NCBI GenBank assembly: GCA_910589135.1
Contig: CAJUSL010000020.1
Location: 1 to 23,947 of the forward strand
From: an uncultured Eggerthellaceae bacterium
GTDB taxonomy: Bacteria > Actinomycetota > Coriobacteriia > Coriobacteriales > Eggerthellaceae
Direction of reading: 5' to 3'
DNA length: 23,947 nucleotides
The notes beneath the pieces are model-generated. The model ran no database searches. It worked only from the letters and a program-made list of their open reading frames with translations, and was not told the DNA's origin. Below, piece after piece: positions 1-7,400 of the stretch (within the stretch, counting starts at the first letter, position 1; each line of letters opens with the position of its first letter). Made by a program: the position numbers and the translations under genes.

Positions 1-1334
1 CTGTTGCCCGGGACGGCGATGAGCGCCGTGCCTTCCGAGCCGTACAGCAGCCCCCCGGAGGCCGAGAGGGTGGCATTACCTTCGCCAACATATATATATG
101 TAAGCTTGCGTGTATTCAGAAGGGAAGAACCGTTGACCACACTGGTGGGGTCTGCGATGGTGAGGGTTCCTTCCATTCCTTCGGGAACGACCAGGAGCTC
201 GGTGAGGTCCTTGGTGTAGAGAGATCCTGCGAAAGAAGCGTAGTTCGGGTTGTTCTCAGAAACGGTGATGCTGGTAAGGGTGTCGCAACCGTAGAAGGCT
301 CCGACCTCGTACTCCTGCTCTTCTTCGGTCGCGGAAGACAGGGTGATCGTGTCCATGGGCTCGGTTGCCTCGTCGGAAGCGGCAGCGTCCTCGCCCTCGG
401 CAGTGCCGGGGCCGCCGCCACCTTCGCCGTTGACGGCAGCATCAAGCACGGCCTGGTTGGCAGCTCGTTCCTCCTCGTTAAGAAGGCGGTACAGAGCGAT
501 GTCCTCGACGGAGGGTGGAATGATCAGCTCCGTCACGTAGCTGCCGGTGAAGGCACCCGACGCGATGGAGGTCACGGTGTAGAGCTCGCTTCCGTTGGAA
601 ACGACCTCAGGCACGGCGACCTGGCCGATCGGCGGGTTCGCCGAATTCACGCCGGTAAGCGCGACGGTTTCCCCGTCGGCTTGCAGCGTGAACAGCATGT
701 CTTGGTACATGATGCTGCCCACGGTGGCGCGCTCGGCCTTGTCGGTCAGCTGCACGGTGGCCGTGGTGATGACGGTGGTGGAATCGTTTGCGGTGCGCAG
801 GGTGTAATCCTGGTTGGTCTGCGAAGAGGGGTCGACAGAAGAGGAAGCGGCGTTGGCGCCAGCGTTGATGGGCAGCGTTTCGGTGAGGATGCCGGAATCG
901 TCGCCAGATGCGAGAGCAGGCTCGTTGGAAGTGGCAAGGGCGCCAAAGACCGAGCCGGCGGCCATGAGGGCTGCCATGCCAACGGTCGCGAAGGCGCGCG
1001 CCCATTGCTTCTTGGTGCGCGGCGCCGCAACGGCGGTTGCTCCCTTGTACAGTTGATGGCCGGCTACGGGGTGGGAATCAGCGGAGCCGGCTGCGCCCTG
1101 TTGCGTGGGCGAGCCGCCTTGCCATTGGGTTCCTTTTCCGAAGTGGAAGTTCGCTGCGCGCTGTCGCATACGACGTGCCTCCCTGTTGTTGATCGTGGTT
1201 GCATTGCGGGTTGCTTCGTCCGCGCCGCCGTTGAAGGCGGATTCGTTGGTGACAGACGAGTCGATGAAGACGCGCTGTCGCACGGACTGCTTGCGCTGGT
1301 TAGACGTAAGCCTTGCGAATTTGTGAGTTCCCAT
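1..1334 (-). CDS. BspA-like leucine-rich-repeat surface protein, 3' end cut by window
   Basis: The frame stays open from an ATG at 1334 to the window edge (444 residues seen, no stop). An AGAGGA ribosome site (1341-1346) lies 6 nt upstream. Residues 1-111 are polar and basic. A hydrophobic segment at about 112-134, followed by an A-L-A motif at 140-142, looks like a signal peptide with a very long N-region. From about residue 250 the protein shows BspA-type repeats: V-T-S-I-A-S-G-A-F near 254-262, G-A-F-Y-G-C near 345-350, then L-T-S-I-T-V and a N-P-N-Y-A-S turn. Residues 285-340 are a Glu/Ala/Gly-rich insertion between repeats. Such proteins are secreted or surface adhesion/interaction proteins; the ligand cannot be inferred. 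Residues 181-191 are encoded by one arm of a 31-bp inverted repeat. An alternative start at Met56 would still leave a long leader. Confidence 0.8.
   Translation of the reverse strand, partial: MGTHKFARLTSNQRKQSVRQRVFIDSSVTNESAFNGGADEATRNATTINNREARRMRQRAANFHFGKGTQWQGGSPTQQGAAGSADSHPVAGHQLYKGATAVAAPRTKKQWARAFATVGMAALMAAGSVFGALATSNEPALASGDDSGILTETLPINAGANAASSSVDPSSQTNQDYTLRTANDSTTVITTATVQLTDKAERATVGSIMYQDMLFTLQADGETVALTGVNSANPPIGQVAVPEVVSNGSELYTVTSIASGAFTGSYVTELIIPPSVEDIALYRLLNEEERAANQAVLDAAVNGEGGGGPGTAEGEDAAASDEATEPMDTITLSSATEEEQEYEVGAFYGCDTLTSITVSENNPNYASFAGSLYTKDLTELLVVPEGMEGTLTIADPTSVVNGSSLLNTRKLTYIYVGEGNATLSASGGLLYGSEGTALIAVPGN
763..793. repeat. 31-bp inverted repeat, arm inside the surface-protein gene
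   Basis: This arm is a perfect reverse complement of 1444-1474 over 31 bp; both ends then mismatch. It encodes residues 181-191 of the BspA-like protein, a Ser/Thr-rich stretch just after the predicted cleavage site region. Confidence 0.9.
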
Positions 1335-1443
1335 GTTCTGTCCTCTGTCGAGTTCCTCTTCGGCTTGGGAGGGAAGTTGGCTTGTGCCGCCGGCTCCTCA
1401 ACCGGCCTTCCTTTCCTTCGCCTCGACCACGGGCCCTCTTAAC

Positions 1444-1474
1444 CCGCAAACGATTCCACCACCGTCATCACCAC
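1444..1474. repeat. 31-bp inverted repeat, arm upstream of the surface-protein gene
   Basis: Perfect inverted copy of 763-793, lying 110 bp upstream of the gene start. The two arms enclose the ribosome site, start codon, leader and signal segment. In the plus direction the same reading frame used inside the gene continues open past this arm until a stop at 1740-1742, but the extension does not resemble a known protein. It could be a site-specific recombination arm or a leftover fragment of a paralogue. Confidence 0.9.
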
Positions 1475-2015
1475 AACCGATTCGATCGTGTTTCGACACC
1501 GTCCCGTTACCTCAAGGGCGACGTCTAGCCTTTCGGTTTGTGCTGGTGTGCTTTCCGGCAAGGCCCTTTCCCGTTTGTTCGTGCGTGTCGCGCGCGCGCT
1601 GTGCGCGCCCTGCGCGTGCCCGCGCGCGTATAAGGGGATTTCGAAATGCACCGCTGTTCAACAGGTTTGCGCACTTCGAGGGACTTTTTGGACAGTACGA
1701 GCCGTACAGACAAAAAGACATGCTGAACATTATGGGGGATAAAAGGGAAATATCAAGCCTACCTGGGGCTTTTCACAAAGCACCTACAATTGCGATTCAT
1801 AAATTCTTCAAAGGTCAGGGCGGTATTCACCAAATGGTGGAAAACTTGTGCAAAAGTGAGCGAAAATCACCTTGAAAAGTGGTGAGAAAATGGAGCGATT
1901 CACAATTTCTCCATATGAGTTTTGCACGATATTCACAACTTCGCCACATTTAGCCTTGTTGATAACCTTTTCGCCCTAGGGCACGCCCGGCTCCGTGGCC
2001 ACACCCCCCCGTCGC

Positions 2016-2048
2016 CATATGCAATTTGGAATGTCCTAATTGCATATG
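2016..2048. promoter_or_regulatory. Palindrome family copy 1: 11-bp arms around a conserved 11-nt core
   Basis: Perfect arms CATATGCAATT (2016-2026) and AATTGCATATG (2038-2048) enclose TGGAATGTCCT. The core itself has GGA/TCC symmetry, so the whole site is a near-continuous dyad. It ends 8 bp upstream of the predicted -35 box of the toxin-antitoxin operon, the right place for an operator. Related copies lie at 4403-4427 and 4437-4467. Confidence 0.75.
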
Positions 2049-2056
2049 TTTACTTG

Positions 2057-2085
2057 TTTACAACACACAAAACGCCTGATAGACT
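2057..2085 (+). promoter_or_regulatory. Predicted promoter of the toxin-antitoxin operon
   Basis: A TTTACA -35 box (2057-2062), a 17-bp spacer and a TAGACT -10 box (2080-2085) with an extended TG at 2077-2078. Transcription would begin near 2092, about 22 nt before the antitoxin start codon. Confidence 0.55.
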
Positions 2086-2113
2086 CGCGATATCGTCAAC
2101 AGGAAGGACCATC

Positions 2114-2332
2114 ATGGCGACAAAGACATTCTCCGGCCGCGTCGACCCGAAGAAACTGGAATACGCCGACGCCATCGCCAAGCGCGAAGAAGGCGTCTCG
2201 TTCGGGCAGTACTGCGGCACCGAGCTGCTCGACTACGTGTGCGCCACGGGCACATTACCCCGGTTCGGCAAGCAAAGAACCCAGGCCGACCCGTACAGCA
2301 CCATGCGCCTGCTCAGCCGCATCCACGCATAG
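2114..2332 (+). CDS. Probable antitoxin, RelB/DinJ-like ribbon-helix-helix
   Basis: The product has 72 residues. The ATG at 2114 is chosen because AGGAAGGA at 2101-2108 sits just upstream; the open frame extends further upstream but across the promoter and palindrome. The N-terminus (K-T-F-S-G-R-V-D, residues 4-11) fits the short DNA-binding beta strand of ribbon-helix-helix antitoxins, followed by two helices (about 12-26 and 29-46) separated by a Gly-Val-Ser turn, as in DinJ/RelB. The C-terminal part (50-72) is polar and would be the toxin-binding tail. The stop lies 10 nt before the PIN-domain gene, so the two are almost certainly one transcript. Antitoxins of this type usually repress their own operon, and the palindrome at 2016-2048 is an obvious candidate site. 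The family is assigned by pattern and context only. Confidence 0.65.
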   Translation: MATKTFSGRVDPKKLEYADAIAKREEGVSFGQYCGTELLDYVCATGTLPRFGKQRTQADPYSTMRLLSRIHA

Positions 2333-2342
2333 GCGGCCGCGC

Positions 2343-2756
2343 ATGAAGAACCACGTCTTCATCGACGCCGAAATCGTGCTCGACATGGCCATTGCCGACC
2401 GAAGTGGGCACAAGGCGGCCCTCAAGCTTCTGGACGCTATCGAGAAGCAATCCATACGCGCTTCCATCTGTAGCACCGATTTGCCTTCTATGCAGGCAGA
2501 ACTGACGCGGTGCATGGGCAAAGACGACGCGCGGGTGTACCTGCAAGCCCTTGTGGATGCCTTCGACGTCGCCACGGTGGGCGAGGGCGTGTGCCGCCAG
2601 GCGTTGCAGATTGGCGATGGCCCTTTCTCCGATGCGGTTCTGCAGGTGTGCGCCGAACAGGCCGCGGCGGACTACATCGTCACGTCGCGCACCGGGGCCT
2701 TCAAGCGGTCGAACATCAAAACCATCGACGCAGCTCGCTATCTACAGAGCAAATAG
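2343..2756 (+). CDS. PIN-domain toxin (predicted ribonuclease, VapC-like)
   Basis: The product has 137 residues, the usual size for a single PIN domain. The N-terminal strand F-I-D-A-E gives the first catalytic acid (Asp8). F-S-D-A-V (95-99) and A-D-Y-I-V-T-S (109-115) supply Asp97 and Asp110 of the metal-binding cluster. In many relatives the last motif reads T-R-N-x-x-D-F; here it is S-R-T-G-A-F (115-120), so that aspartate is replaced by alanine. PIN toxins cleave tRNA, rRNA or mRNA using Mg2+ or Mn2+ and are neutralised by the protein from the gene before them. The ATG at 2343 follows the antitoxin stop by 10 nt and has no strong ribosome site of its own, suggesting translational coupling. 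The exact RNA target cannot be told. Confidence 0.8.
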   Translation: MKNHVFIDAEIVLDMAIADRSGHKAALKLLDAIEKQSIRASICSTDLPSMQAELTRCMGKDDARVYLQALVDAFDVATVGEGVCRQALQIGDGPFSDAVLQVCAEQAAADYIVTSRTGAFKRSNIKTIDAARYLQSK

Positions 2757-2866
2757 CGTCTACGCAGGCAAAACACACCTACAACGCTGCTATGGCCTCA
2801 AGGCGATTCTCGTGGCGCATTCCTGCAGACCTGCAATCCACGGCCGTTCTGTGAAAGCACTGACTT

Positions 2867-2922
2867 AAAGTTATTCTTTAATTTGAATCCCCCATATTCC
2901 TTGCAAATTAAAGAATAGCTTT
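2867..2922. terminator. Long AT-rich hairpin between convergent genes
   Basis: Arms of 19 bp (2867-2885 and 2904-2922) pair with a single mismatch around an 18-nt loop. The right arm overlaps the stop codon of the leftward ATPase gene; the left arm is 110 bp past the stop of the PIN gene. It could terminate transcription from both sides. There is no GC-rich stem with a clean T tract, so it is not a textbook terminator, and a small insertion-element remnant is the alternative. Confidence 0.5.
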
Positions 2923-4198
2923 ATGGGGCAAGCGTATCGATCGGAACAACGCACACGCCATCGTTGCGACGATGGGCAACGCCGCCTGTTCCCACAATGA
3001 CAGCCTTCACCGCTGGTGGCTGCTCGCCTCGTTCGACCATCTTTTTCTCTAGGCGCAACACGTTCTGGGCGGCACGATCGACCTGGTCTATACCCAGTTT
3101 TACCTCGAAAGCCCCCCAGCTTCCGTCGCGGCGTTCCACGATAGCGTCAACCTCCAAGTCGGAGTCGTCGCGATAATGCATGACCTGAGCATCGAAGGCA
3201 CGAGCATAGACCAGCAAGTCGTGAAGGACGAGCGATTCGAACAACAGTCCGAGCGTTTTTAAGTCCCTCGTTAAGGACGAGGGAGTGGCATTCAACGCCG
3301 CAGCCACCAAGGACGGGTCGGCGAGATGACGCTTTGCGGCAGACCGAATGCGCACAGGCGACCGCAGCGCCGGGCGCCACGCCGGTATGTCAGCGACGAA
3401 GAACATCTGCTTGAGGGCCTTGATGTAATCGCCGACGGTTTCCTGATTCAAAAGGGCTTCATCAGGCATGCTAGCATCGGCAATGATGGTTTTCTGGGTA
3501 GCAAGGGTGGACTCGTTGCGGGCAAGAGAGGCAATTATGCGGCGAACTTTCTCGGGATCGTGCCTTGTTCCGGCAACGCGCTGCATGTCTTCGTTCGCCA
3601 CTGCGTCGAGATAGCTTCTCGAGACGAGAAGCGCGCGGTCCGTCGTCATGTTCATCGACCCCGGCCATCCACCGCGGCAAATGAGCTCGGACAGTATTGG
3701 AATTTCAAGAAGCCCTGCATCTTGCGGACATTCGCCTGCGAACAGCGCGGCTAGCGAGACCTTTCCGCTTGATGCGCCCAGCTCGAAAAGGGTCATGGTG
3801 TCCATGCGCATACGTCCTATGCGGCCGGCACCGGAGTGCATGGGCCTCTCTTCCAGGCGGGGGGTTGCCGAGCCGGTCAAAACGAACTGGCCAGGTTCTC
3901 CCATGGCCTGGTCGCACAAGAAGCGCACGGCGTCCCAGATTGCTGGCGCCTCCTGCCATTCGTCCACCAGATGAGGGCGCGCACCTTGCAATGCCTTGTC
4001 AGGGTTGAGCAAGGCGATTTGCCTGTTTTGATAGGCTCCACGAGGGTCGGCTATGTTGAATTCCGACTTTGTCTGCTGCCGGGCAGTGGTCGTTTTTCCG
4101 CACCACTTCGGGCCTTCCACCACGACGGCGCCGAAGGTTTCTATGTATTTCGCAAGATGCTGGTCGGCTATTCTTGGACGATAGATTCTGTCTTCCAT
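2921..4198 (-). CDS. AAA_14/DUF4143 family ATPase
   Basis: The product has 425 residues, typical for the family. The P-loop is G-P-K-W-C-G-K-T-T (29-37) and the Walker B is H-L-V-D-E-W-Q (76-82). The C-terminal DUF4143 region ends in a restriction-nuclease-like core: Glu349, Asp351, then F-E-V-K with Glu365 and Lys367. These proteins occur in many copies in gut bacteria and archaea; their physiological role is not established, and catalysis by the nuclease-like part is unproven. The ATG at 4198 matches the conserved R-I-Y-R-P-R-I start of the family. Upstream are four 18-bp direct repeats and two copies of the palindrome family, the second family also being found before the neighbouring toxin-antitoxin operon. 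The gene is convergent with that module. I infer an accessory, possibly selfish, module. Confidence 0.85.
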   Translation of the reverse strand: MEDRIYRPRIADQHLAKYIETFGAVVVEGPKWCGKTTTARQQTKSEFNIADPRGAYQNRQIALLNPDKALQGARPHLVDEWQEAPAIWDAVRFLCDQAMGEPGQFVLTGSATPRLEERPMHSGAGRIGRMRMDTMTLFELGASSGKVSLAALFAGECPQDAGLLEIPILSELICRGGWPGSMNMTTDRALLVSRSYLDAVANEDMQRVAGTRHDPEKVRRIIASLARNESTLATQKTIIADASMPDEALLNQETVGDYIKALKQMFFVADIPAWRPALRSPVRIRSAAKRHLADPSLVAAALNATPSSLTRDLKTLGLLFESLVLHDLLVYARAFDAQVMHYRDDSDLEVDAIVERRDGSWGAFEVKLGIDQVDRAAQNVLRLEKKMVERGEQPPAVKAVIVGTGGVAHRRNDGVCVVPIDTLAP

Positions 4199-4239
4199 GC
4201 GTTGTCCAGACTTTGCTTTCTCGATTTTTTGGACATTTT

Positions 4240-4280
4240 ATCCGCACTTTTTCGAATTGTCTATCCGTACTTTTTCGAAT
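4240..4280. repeat. Direct-repeat pair 1 upstream of the AAA_14 ATPase
   Basis: Two 18-bp copies (4240-4257 and 4263-4280) differ at one base and follow the consensus ATCCGYACTTTTTCGAAT. They start 23 bp apart with a 5-bp spacer, about two helical turns. They lie 42-82 bp upstream of the ATPase start codon, in its likely promoter or leader. Confidence 0.85.
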
Positions 4281-4351
4281 AGCGAAATTTCCACTTTTTA
4301 CTATTCTGAACTGGCGATTCATTGATATTTTGACTAATATGCAGAAATTTC

Positions 4352-4392
4352 ATCCGTATTTTTTCGAATAATTCATCCGTACTTTTTCAGAT
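4352..4392. repeat. Direct-repeat pair 2 upstream of the AAA_14 ATPase
   Basis: Copies at 4352-4369 and 4375-4392 are again 23 bp apart with a 5-bp spacer, 89 bp beyond pair 1. The last copy is degenerate at its end (CAG instead of GAA). Pairing and phasing match pair 1, which suggests binding sites for a dimeric or oligomeric protein rather than chance. The 65 bp between the pairs (4287-4351) hold only a poorly related CCACTTTTTAC. Confidence 0.8.
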
Positions 4393-4402
4393 CGTGTGAA
4401 TA

Positions 4403-4427
4403 TGCCATTCGGAACGTCCTAATGGCA
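4403..4427. promoter_or_regulatory. Palindrome family copy 2
   Basis: Arms TGCCATT (4403-4409) and AATGGCA (4421-4427) enclose CGGAACGTCCT, the 11-nt core also present at 2027-2037 and 4447-4457. It lies downstream of the dinG-like stop and upstream of the ATPase repeats. Confidence 0.7.
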
Positions 4428-4436
4428 CGCCCGCGA

Positions 4437-4467
4437 ATGTGCCATTTGGAACGTCCTAATGACACAT
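4437..4467. promoter_or_regulatory. Palindrome family copy 3
   Basis: Arms ATGTGCCATT (4437-4446) and AATGACACAT (4458-4467) enclose TGGAACGTCCT. The single arm mismatch (C at 4442, A at 4462) would be a G-U pair in a leftward transcript. Its centre is 37 bp from that of copy 2, and it begins 13 bp past the stop codon of the helicase gene. Confidence 0.7.
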
Positions 4468-4479
4468 GACGCAAGCGTG

Positions 4480-7400
4480 TTAGCGGCGGAGAAGGTCGCA
4501 GATCTCGGCGGCGCTGGCGACGGTGACGTTCTTGCTTGGCAGCGAGCCGATAAACACCTTGCCGTACCCCTTCGTCAGCAAGCGCGAATCGCACAGGATC
4601 AGCGCGCCCCTGTCGTCGGCCTTCCGAATGAGCCTTCCGGCTGCCTGACGCACTTCCAGCACGGCTTTCGGCAGGTCGAAGCGTCGCCAGGCGTTGTCGT
4701 CGCGGGCCTTGCGTTCCAGGGAAAGCGGGTCGGTCGGCTTGCTGAACGGCAGCTTCGGAATGACCACCCCTCGCAGCGTCGCACCCGGCGCGTCGAAGCC
4801 TTCCCAGAAGCTCTTGAGCGCGAACAGCGACAGCGCCTCGTCGCGCACGAAATCGTCGCGCAAGCCCTTCACGGACACGCCCCAACGCTGGCACACCAGG
4901 CGCAGATCGCTCTCCTTCAGGGCAGGCTCCACGGCCGAATAGCAGCGGTCCATGTCCTTCTTGTTGGTGAACAGCGTCAGCATCGCGCCGCCCTGCGCCA
5001 CGTGCGCCTCGCGAAGAAACACCTGCAAGGCCTCCATGTAATCGGGGCTGTTTGGCTCGGGAATGTCGTTGACCACGTACACCTTCATGTTGCTGTCGAA
5101 GTCGAAACACGGGTCAAGCTTGATCTCGGCGGCCTGCGACTGCTCGCCCGTGTTCAGTCCCACGGATTCCTCGAAAGGTTTAAAGGAACCGTTGACAGTC
5201 AGCGTCGCCGAGGTGTATATTATCGAACGGGTGTTCGTATACAATGTTTCGTCAAGTGCGGCGCCCACGTTGTACAGCTGAGCATGGAACACGCTCCCGC
5301 CCCGCGTGGCGTTCTGCTGACGCCCCTTCCCTTGCCGGCGGTTCAACGTAACTGAATACACATGCGCGTCAGAAGGCTTCAGGAAGATGATGTTCGCCGC
5401 CTGCACCATCTCCTTGAGCTCCAGGGCAACCGAGGCTATCTCTCGCTGCGCGAAGCCGACGCCTTTGAAGTCGTCCATCAGGGCCACCAGCTCCTGGGCC
5501 ACGTGGATCAGCTTCTCGCCGGCGTCCACCATGTCGCTGGCGTAGGTCTTCAGCGCGCCGAACACCTCGCTGTGGCGCACGGCATCGTTGATGTGCAGGT
5601 CGAACAGTTCGTAGCTGGACTTCTTCTGCGGGTCGTACTGCAGCAGGTCGAGCGCCTGGTCGGCGAAGCGTTCCTCCGCCTCGGCGAAGCCTCGGGCAGC
5701 ACCCGTGGCCTTCTTCACCAGCATGTGGAACAGCGTGCCGGGCGTCTCGGTGCTAGCCTGGCCCCCCGCCGCGGCCAGCGACGCCGAGTCGTCCTCGGGC
5801 GGCTGCACCTTGCGTGCGGCAGCCAAGAACACGTTCGTTCGCGGGTCTTCCGAGCTGGTGCGCCTCACCAAGCGCCCCAGGTCGTCCACAGAAACGGACA
5901 GCGAAAGCGCGCGGCGAGCCTCGTCCTCGGCGCCGTGGGCCTCGTCCACCACCCAGTACCGAATGGGCGGCAGAAGCGACCCGTCGGCGGCCGCATCGTA
6001 GAACAGCAGGCTGTGGTTGGTCACCACGATGTCGGCGTTCTGCGCCATCATGCGCGACCCGTGAACGAAGCATTCCTTGCCGTAGAACGGGCACCTGCGG
6101 CGCAGGCAGTCGCCGCTGCTGCAGGTCACGGCGGCGCGCGGCAGGGTGCGGTAGTCTATCTTCAAGGCGTCCATGTCGCCGTAGCCCGTCTGTTCGATGA
6201 ACGACAGCAGCGCGGCAAGCGCCGGCGCCTGCGGGCGCAGCTCGTTCTGCACGTTCACCATGCGCGGGCCTTCGCGCAGTATGCGCTGCACGCGCAGCAG
6301 GCACGGATAGTGCGTGAAGCCCTTCAGCGGGACGAACTTGAGCGTGCCGCCCATCGCCTTCGAAAGCGCGGGCAGCTCCTTGTACACCAGCTGGTCGAGC
6401 AGCGCGTTCGTCTTGGTGGCGATGCCGATGCCGATGTCGTTGTCGGTGGCGATCTGCGCGCAGGGCACCAGGTAGGCCATCGATTTCCCGGTGCCGGTGC
6501 CGGCTTCGACCATCAGGTTCTCGGAGTTCTCGAACGCGTCGCACACCGCAAGCGCCATCTCCAGCTGCTCGGCGCGCGATTCGTAGTCGCTGTAGATACG
6601 GCCCATGATGCCGTCTTCGGAGAAGTCATGCTCCACCTGCTCGGGCGTGGGGAAGCGCAGCGTTGCGGGCTCTTCCCCGCCGCTGGTCACCACGTGGCTG
6701 CCCGACTGCTTCATGCGCTGCAGCAACGCCGGCGACAGGAAGTCGGCGGCGTCCTTCTTTGACTTGCTTTCCATGGCGGACACGCGGTTGACCCGCACTT
6801 CGGAAAGCGAGAAACGGCCTGGCAGGCGTACGCGTCCCAAGGCAAGCTCGTCCGCGGTCAGCTCGGCCTGCTCAAGCGCCCTTTGCTTGCGCTCGGCAAA
6901 GTACTGGAAGACGGCGCCGAACGGCCATTCCGACGGCGTGGCGAACGAGGCGATTTCGTTCAGCAGCGGCTCGGGGATGGCTTCCACGGCGGCCAGCAGG
7001 ATGCGGTACAGCGAGCAGGTTGCCAGCACGTCGTCATCGGCGCGATGCGTGGAAAGCGGCGCCCCGAATGCCTTTACCAGGTCGATCAGGCGGTGCGACT
7101 TCATGCGCGGAAGGGCGATGCGCGACAGCTCGAGCGAGTCAATCCACTGGTTTTCCAGCAGCGGATAGCCCGCCGGATGGTTGGTCACGAAGTGCTTGTC
7201 GAAGTACGCGTTGTGGGCGACCAGCTTGGCGTCTCCCACGAATTCCACCAGCTTTTCCAGGGCCTCCGACGGCCCGGGCGCATCGGCAACGTCGTCGTCG
7301 GTGATGTGCGTGAGGTGCACGATTTCCTCGGGGATGGGCTGGCCGGGGTTCACGAAGGTGACGAACCATTCCGTCGCCTCGCCGTGCTCGAGGCGTGCGG

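Larger units (their letters stand above)
1335..2113. other. Long non-coding region between the surface-protein gene and the TA operon
   Basis: No convincing gene is seen. From left to right it holds one arm of the 31-bp inverted repeat (1444-1474), an alternating CG-rich stretch (about 1588-1628), an interrupted dyad (CTTTTTG at 1684-1690 with CAAAAAG at 1711-1717 around two GTAC boxes), an AT-rich stretch (about 1640-1980) with one DnaA-box-like 9-mer (1836-1844, TTTTCCACC on the minus strand), and a 33-bp palindrome (2016-2048). Short open frames here lack ribosome sites and recognisable protein character. The promoter of the leftward surface-protein gene must lie here, but I cannot place it. 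Confidence 0.6.

Noticed and set aside
1588..1628. Alternating CG-rich stretch as a possible structural switch
   Set aside because: Short alternating CG runs are expected in a high-GC genome and nothing else supports a function.
1333..1875. Plus-strand open frame of 180 codons upstream of the TA operon
   Set aside because: It starts within the leader of the minus-strand surface protein, has no ribosome site, and its product is low-complexity with no family character.
4459..5355. Plus-strand long open frames opposite dinG, including also 5362-6762
   Set aside because: High-GC mirror frames of a well-supported helicase gene; the products are His/Gln/Arg-rich and match no family.
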